NCBI GenBank assembly: GCA_030150135.1
Contig: JASLGO010000030.1
Coordinates: 1 to 8,232, forward strand
Reading direction: 5' to 3'
DNA from: Aquirhabdus sp.
GTDB lineage: Bacteria > Pseudomonadota > Gammaproteobacteria > Pseudomonadales > Moraxellaceae
DNA: 8,232 nucleotides
This document shows positions 1 through 5,769 of the stretch, one piece after another; the stretch's first letter is position 1; every line of letters starts with the position of its first letter. Made by a program: the position numbers and the translations under genes. The notes under the pieces were generated by a model. That model ran no database searches, was not told the DNA's origin, and saw nothing but the letters and a program-made list of their open reading frames with translations.

Positions 1-105
1 CAAATTGAAAGCGTATTTAAAGCGTTGGCACGTGCACTGCGCATGGCCTGCGAAGCCGATCCGCGTGCTGCGGGAACGATTGCATCAACCAAAGGCAGTC
101 TATAA
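1..105 (+). CDS. hisB: HisB C-terminus (imidazoleglycerol-phosphate dehydratase), 5'-truncated by window edge
   Basis: The first 34 codons in frame 1 encode the C-terminal end of imidazoleglycerol-phosphate dehydratase and stop at TAA 103-105. HisB removes water from imidazole glycerol phosphate to give imidazole acetol phosphate, the step after HisH/HisF and HisA in histidine synthesis. The visible peptide runs ESVFKALARALRMACE and then ends in IASTKGSL, which matches the family's conserved C-terminal helix and its typical STKG-(V/A/S)-L ending. Only the tail is present, so the metal-binding histidine motifs cannot be seen, nor whether the gene is the short monofunctional form or a fusion with the phosphatase. 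Its stop codon directly abuts the hisH ATG, which supports cotranscription and translational coupling. Confidence 0.9.
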   Translation, partial: QIESVFKALARALRMACEADPRAAGTIASTKGSL

Positions 106-723
106 ATGACTCGTATTGCTTTACTTGATTATGGAATGGGAAATCTACACTCTGCTGCAAAGGCCTTAGAACACGTTGGCGCAACGGTTGATGTGACGAA
201 TGATCCTGCGTTGATTGCACGTGCGGATAAGATTGTTTTTCCCGGTGTAGGTGCAATGCGAGATTGTATGGCTGGCATGCGTGATGCTGGTGTGGATGTC
301 GCTGTCAAAAATGCGGTATTTAATAAACCTGTTCTCGCTATTTGTGTCGGCATGCAAGCACTGATGCAATTTTCTACTGAAAATGATGGCGTGGATTGCC
401 TCGGCATTTTTAAAGGTCAAGTGCAACGTTTCCCAGATGTTGATGGGCTGAAAGTACCCCATATGGGCTGGAATCAGGTTAAGCAAACCAACTCAAGTCA
501 TCCGTTATGGCAAGGCATTGATCAAGATAGTCGCTTCTATTTTGTCCATAGCTATTATGTCGTGCCTGAAGAACCATCTTTGGTTGCCGCAACCTGTGAA
601 TATGGTCAGCAATTTGCTTGTAGCTTGACCCAAGACAATCTATTTGCCGTGCAATTTCATCCTGAAAAAAGCCACACTGCGGGCTTACAACTTCTCAAGA
701 ATTTTGTAGAGTGGCGAATTTAA
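106..723 (+). CDS. hisH: Imidazole glycerol phosphate synthase, glutaminase subunit HisH
   Basis: HisH is the class I glutamine amidotransferase half of imidazole glycerol phosphate synthase. It hydrolyses glutamine and passes ammonia to HisF, which makes imidazole glycerol phosphate and AICAR in the cytoplasm. The 205 residues are normal family length. The triad is visible: nucleophile Cys80 in AICVGMQ, and His185 and Glu187 in QFHPEKS. The oxyanion-region PGVG lies at 46-49, and YGMGNL (9-14) and FVHSYY (146-151) are also family signatures. The ATG lies directly after the hisB stop; AAAGG at 91-95 is an acceptable ribosome binding site about 10 bases upstream. No residue is missing, so the enzyme should be active, but its obligate partner HisF is not encoded next to it in this window. 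Confidence 0.97.
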   Translation: MTRIALLDYGMGNLHSAAKALEHVGATVDVTNDPALIARADKIVFPGVGAMRDCMAGMRDAGVDVAVKNAVFNKPVLAICVGMQALMQFSTENDGVDCLGIFKGQVQRFPDVDGLKVPHMGWNQVKQTNSSHPLWQGIDQDSRFYFVHSYYVVPEEPSLVAATCEYGQQFACSLTQDNLFAVQFHPEKSHTAGLQLLKNFVEWRI

Positions 724-731
724 GTTTCGCC
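713..731 (+). terminator. Possible weak terminator hairpin overlapping the hisH stop codon
   Basis: GGCGAA at 713-718 pairs with TTCGCC at 726-731 around a 7-base loop that contains the hisH TAA. The following bases are pyrimidine-rich (CTCTTTAT) with a T run at 748-752, but there is no clean U tract directly after the stem. It may slow or end transcription after hisH; a 6-bp stem this close to a coding end could also be chance. Confidence 0.3.
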
Positions 732-762
732 CTCTTTATCCATTCAATTTTTCCAAAATTCC

Positions 763-809
763 ATTTCCATCAGTTAAGATACTTGAACATTCTAATAACT
801 GATGGAAAT
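763..809. repeat. Perfect 14-bp inverted repeat ending 5 bases before the DUF805 gene start
   Basis: ATTTCCATCAGTTA at 763-776 is the exact reverse complement of TAACTGATGGAAAT at 796-809, with a 19-base spacer. The right arm ends five bases before the ATG at 815, so it covers the place where a ribosome binding site would lie. As RNA it would form a 14-bp stem-loop that could hide the start region; as DNA it could be an operator for a dimeric repressor. There is no U tract, so it is a poor intrinsic terminator. A weak -10-like TAAGAT (775-780) lies at the left arm. Confidence 0.75.
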
Positions 810-814
810 AGATA

Positions 815-1537
815 ATGACAGAAGCACTCAACACCTCATCTTACTCACCTCCGCCACTCCCAATCACATCAGAATCAGACAGCCCTTGGTCATATAAAGG
901 TCGTTTTGGACGTCTTTCATATTTTGCGTGGAATTTGGTATTCCTTCTTACGATTATCGCTGTTGTAGCTGTTGGCGCTTTAGTCTGGGCAATGCTCGGA
1001 TTCTCGCTCAACCATGGAGTCGGATGGTTTATTCTTGCTGGTTTTTTGCTATTTATTCCAATGATCTACATCATGATCGTTTTTCAAATTCGCCGTTTAC
1101 ATGATGTAAATCGCACAGGTTGGTGGTCAATATTACCGATCGCAGATAACATCGTCATGCAAATTTTTACTCATCTATTTCAAAATATTAGCTTTAATAT
1201 GGCGCTTATTGGAGTCGCCTTCACCATCAACATCATTTTCACACTCTATTTAATGATTGCGAAAGGAACAGATGGCGCAAATAGTTATGGTGAGCAACGA
1301 GCAACACCTCAATGGGAAAAAGTAGTAGGCTGGATTTATGTTGCACTCGTCCCAACTGCTTTCGTACTAGGAATTGTGGCAGCAATTACAATTCCTGCTT
1401 ATCAGACCTATGTCAAACGAGAACAGGCGGCTCACGGAACAAGCCCATCCTATACCAATGAATCAAGTCAATCTTCATATACCACTGAGCCGAATACAAA
1501 CGACTCAACAACCCAAACACCACCACCATCACCTTAA
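815..1537 (+). CDS. DUF805-family inner-membrane protein with a pilin-like last membrane segment
   Basis: This is a 240-residue membrane protein of unknown function. DUF805 hallmarks are GRFGRLSYFAWN (29-40), the RRLHDVNRTGWW motif (93-104) after the second membrane segment, and KGTDGANSYGE (150-160). Four clear hydrophobic segments are at about 38-61, 70-91, 128-149 and 171-195, with a less certain one around 105-121. The last segment ends in GIVAAITIPAYQTYVKR (186-202), closely resembling the hydrophobic helix of type IV pilins, but without the upstream prepilin peptidase site (Gly-Phe-Thr-Leu-Ile-Glu). The N-terminus has SPPPLP, and the tail (208-240) is rich in Ser, Thr, Asn and Pro and looks disordered. 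It sits between hisH and hisA with no evident role in histidine synthesis and is flanked by inverted repeats on both sides. No strong ribosome binding site precedes the ATG; this start keeps the N-terminal extension seen before many DUF805 domains. Family assignment is good, function unknown. Confidence 0.85.
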   Translation: MTEALNTSSYSPPPLPITSESDSPWSYKGRFGRLSYFAWNLVFLLTIIAVVAVGALVWAMLGFSLNHGVGWFILAGFLLFIPMIYIMIVFQIRRLHDVNRTGWWSILPIADNIVMQIFTHLFQNISFNMALIGVAFTINIIFTLYLMIAKGTDGANSYGEQRATPQWEKVVGWIYVALVPTAFVLGIVAAITIPAYQTYVKREQAAHGTSPSYTNESSQSSYTTEPNTNDSTTQTPPPSP

Positions 1538-1545
1538 GCCTCAAA

Positions 1546-1583
1546 TATCCATACGTCGTTCAATAAACAATGACGTATGGATA
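1546..1583 (+). terminator. Hairpin after the DUF805 gene, probable terminator
   Basis: TATCCATACGTC (1546-1557) and GACGTATGGATA (1572-1583) are perfect reverse complements. A G:T and two A:T pairs inside extend this to 15 pairs around an 8-base loop (1561-1568). It starts 8 bases after the stop codon of the DUF805 gene. A T run (TTTTTT, 1596-1601) lies about 12 bases beyond the stem rather than directly on it, so termination is likely but not textbook; it could instead be a regulatory or processing hairpin upstream of hisA. Confidence 0.55.
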
Positions 1584-1668
1584 GTCAATTCAGTATTTTT
1601 TATTCAACTCTCCCTTCATGTAATGGCATAATATCGCCCTCCTTGATTACCGCTGAATAAGTCTGCTT

Positions 1669-2391
1669 ATGTTATTAATTCCTGCAATCGATCTTAAAGA
1701 TGGTCAATGTGTACGCCTGAAACAAGGCCGTATGGAAGATGATACGGTGTTTTCTGATGATCCAGTTGCAACCGCAACACATTGGGTCAATGAAGGCGCG
1801 CGCCGCTTACATCTCGTTGATTTAAATGGTGCTTTTGCAGGAACTCCGATTCATAAAAGCGTGGTTGAAGCAATTGCAAAAGTTCATCCAACATTGCCAA
1901 TTCAAATCGGTGGTGGGATTCGCTCATTAGAAACGATTGGACATTATCTCGACGCGGGTGTGTCTTATGTGATTATTGGCACGAAAGCTGTTCGCGAACC
2001 TGAGTTTGTAGAAGAAGCCTGTAAACAGTTTGCTGGTCATATTATTGTTGGGATTGATGCCAAAGATGGTTGGGTAGCAACTGATGGTTGGGCAAATGTC
2101 ACTGACGTGAAAGCGACTGATTTGGCAAAACGCTTTGCGGATGCGGGTGTTTCTAGCATTGTCTATACCGATATTGCGCGTGATGGCATGATGCAGGGTG
2201 TGAACGTGTCACAAACTGTAGGATTGGCGGCCGCATGTGGCTTGCCAGTGATCGCATCAGGCGGAATTACCAACCTCGATGATATTCACGCACTGAAAGG
2301 TCAACCTGGAATTTTAGGTGCTATTACTGGACGTGCGATCTATGAAGGCACACTGAATTTGAGAGAAGCGCAAGCAATTTGGGATGTGTGA
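1669..2391 (+). CDS. hisA: HisA, ProFAR isomerase (phosphoribosylformimino-AICAR-P isomerase)
   Basis: HisA is a cytoplasmic (beta/alpha)8-barrel enzyme that converts ProFAR to PRFAR by an Amadori rearrangement, supplying the substrate of HisF/HisH. The 240 residues match family length. The two catalytic aspartates are Asp8 in IPAIDLKDG and Asp130 in VGIDAKDG. Phosphate-binding and barrel motifs are present: HLVDLNGAFAG (48-58), QIGGGIRS (79-86), YTDIARDGMMQGVN (166-179) and VIASGGI (194-200). The ATG at 1669 gives the standard MLLIPAIDL start, but no good ribosome binding site precedes it. A weak promoter can be proposed from TTCAAC (1603-1608) and CATAAT (1627-1632), 18 bases apart, which would make hisA independent of the upstream his genes. 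The gene ends in a strong terminator, and hisF, commonly next to hisA, does not follow. Confidence 0.97.
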   Translation: MLLIPAIDLKDGQCVRLKQGRMEDDTVFSDDPVATATHWVNEGARRLHLVDLNGAFAGTPIHKSVVEAIAKVHPTLPIQIGGGIRSLETIGHYLDAGVSYVIIGTKAVREPEFVEEACKQFAGHIIVGIDAKDGWVATDGWANVTDVKATDLAKRFADAGVSSIVYTDIARDGMMQGVNVSQTVGLAAACGLPVIASGGITNLDDIHALKGQPGILGAITGRAIYEGTLNLREAQAIWDV

Positions 2392-2417
2392 TTAACAAAA
2401 GAAACTGATTCGCATAA

Positions 2418-2452
2418 AAAACCGCTTTTATTCGATGAATAAAAGCGGTTTT
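2418..2452. terminator. Strong bidirectional intrinsic terminator between hisA and ilvD
   Basis: AAAACCGCTTTTATTC (2418-2433) pairs perfectly with its reverse complement at 2437-2452 around a 3-base loop (GAT). The 16-bp stem is flanked by an A run (2416-2421) on one side and TTTTCTCTTTT on the other, so it can stop transcription from hisA on the + strand and from ilvD on the minus strand. It starts 26 bases after the hisA stop. Confidence 0.92.
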
Positions 2453-2474
2453 CTCTTTTAAGGGAGGCTTTCTT

Positions 2475-2586
2475 CAAAATCAAAAGCGCCCCCTTCTAAC
2501 ACTACGCTATCGCTCCGTCTTGCGCGGGGACAAAGCTGTGCTTTGTTATTTCCCCGCTCATCCCCCTCAGGGGAAGACTTCAAAGC
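2475..2586. repeat. Copy 1 of a diverged intergenic repeat, ilvD downstream region
   Basis: This non-coding stretch shares blocks, in the same order, with the spacer before fmt: a TTCAAA(A)TC start followed by a C-rich CCCCTT, then CTACGC (2502-2507), CTTGCG (2519-2524) and an identical 16-mer GGGAAGACTTCAAAGC (2571-2586). Between CTACGC and CTTGCG this copy has 11 extra bases. It contains a hairpin at 2524-2557 and a small CCCC-TCA-GGGG hairpin at 2563-2573. No protein-coding sequence is evident. Best read as a non-autonomous intergenic repeat, seen here in two diverged forms. Confidence 0.55.
2524..2557. repeat. Two-part inverted repeat within the intergenic element
   Basis: GCGGGG (2524-2529) pairs with CCCCGC (2552-2557), and immediately inside it ACAAAGC (2530-2536) pairs with GCTTTGT (2540-2546) around the loop TGT. 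A 5-base bulge (2547-2551) separates the two stems on the right side. Read on the minus strand it lies about 50 bases past the ilvD stop and might add to termination or protect the 3' end of the ilvD mRNA. Confidence 0.6.
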
Positions 2587-2605
2587 GAAAGGAACAAAAC
2601 GATTT

Positions 2606-4312
2606 TTAGTCGAGATTCATATCGGTTACAGCACCTGTCGATGCGCTAGAAACTAGACGTGCATATTTTGCTAAGACACCGCGGGTGTATTTTGGCGCTG
2701 GACGAACCCATGCGGCGCGACGTTTTGCGATTTCTTCTTCGCTGACGAGCAAGTTTAATTCACGCGTTACCGCATCGATCACGATACGATCACCGGTGTG
2801 AACCAAGCCAATCAGACCACCTTCATACGCTTCTGGGGTGATATGGCCTACCACAAAACCATGAGAGCCGCCGCTAAAACGACCATCGGTAATCAGCGCA
2901 ACGCTTTGACCTAAACCTTTACCCATGACGGCTGAGGTTGGTTTCAACATTTCGCGCATACCTGGACCACCTTTCGGGCCTTCGTCTTTAATCACGATAA
3001 CGTCGCCAGCAACCACTTCACCATTCAAGATGCCTGCCATTGCTTCGATTTCACCGCTATAAACGCGAGCATTACCTTCAAAACGCAAGCCTTCTTTACC
3101 CGTGATTTTAGCAACTGAACCTTCGACCGCCAGATTGCCTTTCAAAACAACCAAATGTGAATCAGGTTTAATCGGTTTATCAAATGGCATGATGATTTGT
3201 TGATCGGCTGGATAATCTTGAACATTTGCCAAATTTTCCGCCAATGTTTTACCTGTGACGGTTAAACATGAACCATCCAACATGCCACGATCAAGCATGC
3301 GTTTCATCAATGGTTGAATGCCACCAATCGCAACCAATTCGCTCATCATGTATTTACCTGATGGACGCACGTCAGCGAGGAGCGGTGTATCTTTACCGAT
3401 GCGAACGAAATCATCGAGTGACAAGTCCACATCAACTGTACGCGCCATGCCAATCAAATGCAGCACAGCATTGGTTGAACCACCGAGCACGATGACGATT
3501 TTAATCGCATTCTCAAATGCTGCTTTGGTCATGATGTCACGCGGCTTGATGTCGAGGCGCAGCAAATTCATGACGGCTTCACCAGCGCGTTGGCAGTCGT
3601 TATTTTTTTCCTGAGAAACAGCATCTTGTGCTGACGAACCCGGCAAGCTCATACCGAGTGCTTCGATTGCAGATGCCATCGTGTTTGCAGTGTACATCCC
3701 ACCACATGAACCCGGACCCGGAATCGCAACTTCTTCAATTTGTTTCACTTGAATGGCTGACAGTTCGCCTTTGGCATGTTGACCCACGGCTTCAAAAACG
3801 GAAATGATGTCGGTGTGACCAGCGCCCGGACGAATTGAACCGCCATAGACGAATACTGATGGGCGATTCAGACGCGCCAAGCCCATGATGCAACCCGGCA
3901 TGTTTTTGTCACAACCACCGATTGCGATCAGACCATCAAAACCCTCACAACCCGCAACTGCTTCAATCGAGTCCGCGATGATTTCGCGCGATACCATTGA
4001 ATATTTCATGCCTTCAGTACCGTTGGCGATACCGTCAGAAATGGTGATGGTATTGAAGATCACACCTTTGCCGCCAGCCGCATTCGCACCTGCTTCTGCT
4101 TCTCGCGCCAAGCCATCAATGTGCATGTTACACGGCGTCACGTTTGCCCATGTTGAGGCAATCCCGATTTGTGGTTTTTTGAAGTCTTCGTCCGAAAAAC
4201 CAACCGCACGCAACATGGCGCGTGCTGGCGCAAATTCGATACCGTCTACAACTTGTGAGGAGTGCTTGCGGATATTGAGGTTATCTTGATTACTGTTACT
4301 GTCGTTGCTCAT
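2606..4312 (-). CDS. ilvD: Dihydroxy-acid dehydratase IlvD
   Basis: IlvD dehydrates 2,3-dihydroxy-isovalerate and 2,3-dihydroxy-3-methylvalerate to the 2-keto acids that become valine/leucine and isoleucine. It is a cytoplasmic iron-sulfur enzyme. The 568 residues match the shorter class of the IlvD/Edd family, about 50 shorter than the E. coli enzyme. Candidate cluster ligands are Cys61 (TPCNMH), Cys134 (GGCDKNMPGC) and Cys203 (GSCGGMYTANTM); Asp93 (ISDG) and Lys136 fit the metal/carbamyl-lysine site. PSGKYMM (317-323), GGSTNAVLHL (277-286) and ITDGRFSGGSHGF (474-486, with the likely base Ser480) are also typical. The sugar-acid dehydratases of this family are an alternative, but the overall motifs and the biosynthetic setting favour IlvD. 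The start is supported by AAGGA seven bases upstream. It is divergent from a LysR regulator, a possible controller, and convergent with hisA. Confidence 0.96.
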   Translation of the reverse strand: MSNDSNSNQDNLNIRKHSSQVVDGIEFAPARAMLRAVGFSDEDFKKPQIGIASTWANVTPCNMHIDGLAREAEAGANAAGGKGVIFNTITISDGIANGTEGMKYSMVSREIIADSIEAVAGCEGFDGLIAIGGCDKNMPGCIMGLARLNRPSVFVYGGSIRPGAGHTDIISVFEAVGQHAKGELSAIQVKQIEEVAIPGPGSCGGMYTANTMASAIEALGMSLPGSSAQDAVSQEKNNDCQRAGEAVMNLLRLDIKPRDIMTKAAFENAIKIVIVLGGSTNAVLHLIGMARTVDVDLSLDDFVRIGKDTPLLADVRPSGKYMMSELVAIGGIQPLMKRMLDRGMLDGSCLTVTGKTLAENLANVQDYPADQQIIMPFDKPIKPDSHLVVLKGNLAVEGSVAKITGKEGLRFEGNARVYSGEIEAMAGILNGEVVAGDVIVIKDEGPKGGPGMREMLKPTSAVMGKGLGQSVALITDGRFSGGSHGFVVGHITPEAYEGGLIGLVHTGDRIVIDAVTRELNLLVSEEEIAKRRAAWVRPAPKYTRGVLAKYARLVSSASTGAVTDMNLD

Positions 4313-4319
4313 GGGGTAT

Positions 4320-4324
4320 TCCTT
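4320..4324 (-). promoter_or_regulatory. ilvD ribosome binding site
   Basis: Read on the minus strand, AAGGA lies seven bases before the ilvD ATG (AAGGAATACCCCATG). It is the best Shine-Dalgarno match in the window and fixes the start that gives the MSNDSNSNQD N-terminus. Confidence 0.8.
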
Positions 4325-4364
4325 GTATATGCCTTCTGCAAATAGCGTGGGTAGGGTGTTCTCA

Positions 4365-4404
4365 AATTGGGGACAATTCTATGCCTTAAGTGCTCTCAGG
4401 AAAA
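4365..4404 (-). promoter_or_regulatory. Candidate ilvD promoter with overlapping small palindrome
   Basis: On the minus strand TAGAAT (+ strand 4376-4381) is a 5/6 match to the -10 box. A poor -35 candidate, TTTTCC, lies 17 bases upstream (+ strand 4399-4404). A start near 4369 would give a 5' leader of about 55 bases. The palindrome AATTG-N4-CAATT (4365-4378) covers the -10/+1 area and could be an operator. This is pattern matching only. Confidence 0.3.
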
Positions 4405-4499
4405 GGCTTAGCGCTGTAAGCTCACAATCAAGCGAGATACCCTTTTGTGCTTTCAGTTTTTCATACGATCAGCATACATACTCTTATTTATCGAGTAAA

Positions 4500-4514
4500 A
4501 TATATTAAATATAT
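4500..4514. promoter_or_regulatory. AT-rich palindrome in the ilvD/lysR spacer, possible LysR box
   Basis: ATATAT-TAA-ATATAT is symmetric and contains TATATTAAATATA, which fits the generic LysR-type T-N11-A pattern. It lies 20 bases before the LysR start codon, where an autoregulating LysR protein or the polymerase -10 contacts could fall. AT-rich DNA produces such matches by chance, so the call is tentative. Confidence 0.3.
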
Positions 4515-4534
4515 CTAAATAGGTCTAAAAAGAT

Positions 4535-5488
4535 ATGATTTCAAAAAATCTGAGATCATTAAGACACTTTGTCGCTGTAGCAGAAGAACTGCATTTTGGG
4601 CGAGCAGCAGCACGTTTACATATGACTCAGCCACCGCTCAGTCAAAGCATTCAGGCGCTAGAAGAAGAGTTGGGTGTCATTTTATTTGACAGGACAAATC
4701 GTAGCGTCAGCCTGACACCCGTCGGAGCACTATGGTTGCCTCATGTTCGTCAGATTTTGGAAAATACCGAAGCATTACAACAAGTTGCGCAGCGATTGGC
4801 GCGCGGCGAAATCGGAACTCTGCGTTTTAGTTTCGTCAGTAGTACCGTTTATGGGGTTTTGCCTGAATTGGTCAGTCGTTTTTCAGTCGACTTTCCTGAT
4901 GTTGAAATGACATTAAAAGAAGCCACAAGTAATCTCCAAGTTCAATCTTTATTAAATCAAGAGATTGATGTTGGGCTACTCATCGCACCGACACATCGAG
5001 ATTTTCCGCCAAAGCTTGCCTATCATCCTGTTTCCTTTGAACCACTGATTGTTGCAATGCCAGAACAGTGGTTGAGTGAAACATGGCTAGATGAAACACA
5101 GCTCAATCTAGAAGCTGTTAGTCTAGAAAGCATCAATCTCAAAAGCATGGCGCATTTGCCGTTAATTCTATTCCCTCGCGAAAGCTCACCAGCCCTGCAC
5201 GATCTGATTACGGGGTATTACGCACAGCTTGGAATTGAGCCTTTGCTCGGTCAGCAAGCGATCCAAATGCAAACGATCATTGGATTGGTCTCTGCGGGAA
5301 TGGGGTTTGCCCTCGTTCCCAATTCAATGCAAACATTGCAGCGCAAAGGTGTTGTCTATAAAGCCTTGAGTGATGACGCACCCATCATGGAAACAGGATT
5401 AGTTCTCCACGCGCATCACGCACCGCCTGCTGCATACAACCTGCTCCAGTTAGCAATGAAAATTCGAGATGGAATTGGAAGTTATTAA
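4535..5488 (+). CDS. LysR-type transcriptional regulator divergent from ilvD
   Basis: This 317-residue protein is a LysR-type regulator. The N-terminal winged helix-turn-helix covers about 6-65: LRHFVAVAEELHFGRAAARL, then MTQPPLSQSIQALEEELG and LFDRTNRSVSLTPVG, all highly typical. A linker helix (about 66-90) leads to the periplasmic-binding-protein-like effector domain from about 94 (GTLRFSFVSSTVYGVLPEL), with VGLLIAP (146-152) and QTIIGLVSAGMGFALVP (246-262). The effector domain has a slightly expanded Glu/Leu-rich stretch at about 179-205 between its lobes, making the protein a little longer than the usual 290-310. LysR proteins commonly control the divergent gene, so ilvD is the likely target, but the effector cannot be read from sequence. 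The HTH style resembles the BenM/CatM/IlvY group, which is not enough for a name. AGG at 4521-4523 is a weak ribosome binding site. Confidence 0.93.
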   Translation: MISKNLRSLRHFVAVAEELHFGRAAARLHMTQPPLSQSIQALEEELGVILFDRTNRSVSLTPVGALWLPHVRQILENTEALQQVAQRLARGEIGTLRFSFVSSTVYGVLPELVSRFSVDFPDVEMTLKEATSNLQVQSLLNQEIDVGLLIAPTHRDFPPKLAYHPVSFEPLIVAMPEQWLSETWLDETQLNLEAVSLESINLKSMAHLPLILFPRESSPALHDLITGYYAQLGIEPLLGQQAIQMQTIIGLVSAGMGFALVPNSMQTLQRKGVVYKALSDDAPIMETGLVLHAHHAPPAAYNLLQLAMKIRDGIGSY

Positions 5489-5511
5489 AGTTTCCCCCTA
5501 GATGGCAATAA

Positions 5512-5696
5512 TATCTACATAAATTTTAATATTGTGAGTGATCATATATTTTCAAATCTCCCCTTACCCCTCTTTCTCTAAAGAGGGGTAAAAGCTCCTT
5601 CCTTTAGAAAAGGAGCGCTACGCCTTGCGAAGCAGTGCTTCTCATGGGATGGATTTGAAAGGTTACGCTCAATAGACCTCACAAGATGTGTAGATA
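5512..5696. repeat. Outer 8-bp inverted repeat framing the lysR-fmt spacer element
   Basis: TATCTACA (5512-5519) and TGTAGATA (5689-5696) are reverse complements about 170 bases apart, enclosing the hairpin-rich element at 5550-5660. They could be decayed terminal repeats of a miniature element, but 8 bp at this distance can also arise by chance. Confidence 0.3.
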
Positions 5697-5725
5697 CTAT
5701 GACTTGAAAGGGAAGACTTCAAAGC
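5550..5725. repeat. Copy 2 of the diverged intergenic repeat, lysR-fmt spacer
   Basis: The element starts with TTTCAAATC (5550-5558), whose reverse complement GATTTGAAA lies at 5652-5660. Inside are three hairpins: 5564-5591, 5594-5616 (GCTCCTT/AAGGAGC) and 5629-5641 (GAAGC/GCTTC). It shares ordered blocks with the spacer beside ilvD: TTCAAATC plus CCCCTT, CTACGC directly joined to CTTGCG (5618-5629), and the identical 16-mer GGGAAGACTTCAAAGC (5710-5725). No gene is evident. Likely a non-autonomous intergenic repeat; the end of the unit is uncertain. Confidence 0.55.
5564..5591. repeat. Perfect 12-bp hairpin downstream of the LysR gene
   Basis: TTACCCCTCTTT (5564-5575) pairs perfectly with AAAGAGGGGTAA (5580-5591) around the loop CTCT. 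It lies 76 bases after the LysR stop. There is no T run after it on the + strand, so it is a stable stem-loop of the repeat element that may still act as a 3' end or processing signal. Confidence 0.7.
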
Positions 5726-5743
5726 AAGTGCTTACAGATCAGT

Positions 5744-5749
5744 TATAAT
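5744..5749 (+). promoter_or_regulatory. Candidate -10 box for the fmt-rsmB operon
   Basis: TATAAT is a perfect -10 hexamer 20 bases before the TTG start candidate of fmt. No good -35 lies 16-18 bases upstream. Transcription from it would begin near 5756, leaving a leader of about 14 bases to TTG 5770 or about 29 to GTG 5785. It lies just after the repeat element, so the element's right end may shape the -35 region. Confidence 0.5.
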
Positions 5750-5769
5750 CCCCTCATCTCTTTGACACT

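Noticed and set aside
1374..1631. An 85-codon frame running past the end of the DUF805 gene
   Set aside because: It is a shifted reading of the DUF805 coding sequence; its His-rich stretch is the CACCACCACC codon run of the Pro-rich tail, and it runs through the hairpin.
2524..2573. Factor-independent terminator for ilvD in the GC-rich hairpins
   Set aside because: Read on the minus strand, no U tract follows these stems; the A/T-flanked hairpin at 2418-2452 is the better terminator.
3885..4289. 134-codon + strand frame inside ilvD
   Set aside because: Antisense shadow of strongly conserved IlvD sequence, including the cluster cysteines.
4305..4508. A 67-codon open frame on the + strand in the ilvD/lysR spacer
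   Set aside because: It overlaps the ilvD start region and its promoter, has no ribosome binding site and no recognisable composition or motif; more likely chance.
4313..4534. Attenuator leader peptide for ilvD
   Set aside because: The only short frame on the ilvD sense strand (starting MYADRMKN) has no Ile, Val or Leu run and no terminator/antiterminator pair follows.
2475..5725. CRISPR-like repeats
   Set aside because: The shared 16-mer occurs only twice, about 3.1 kb apart, with genes between; no regular spacing.
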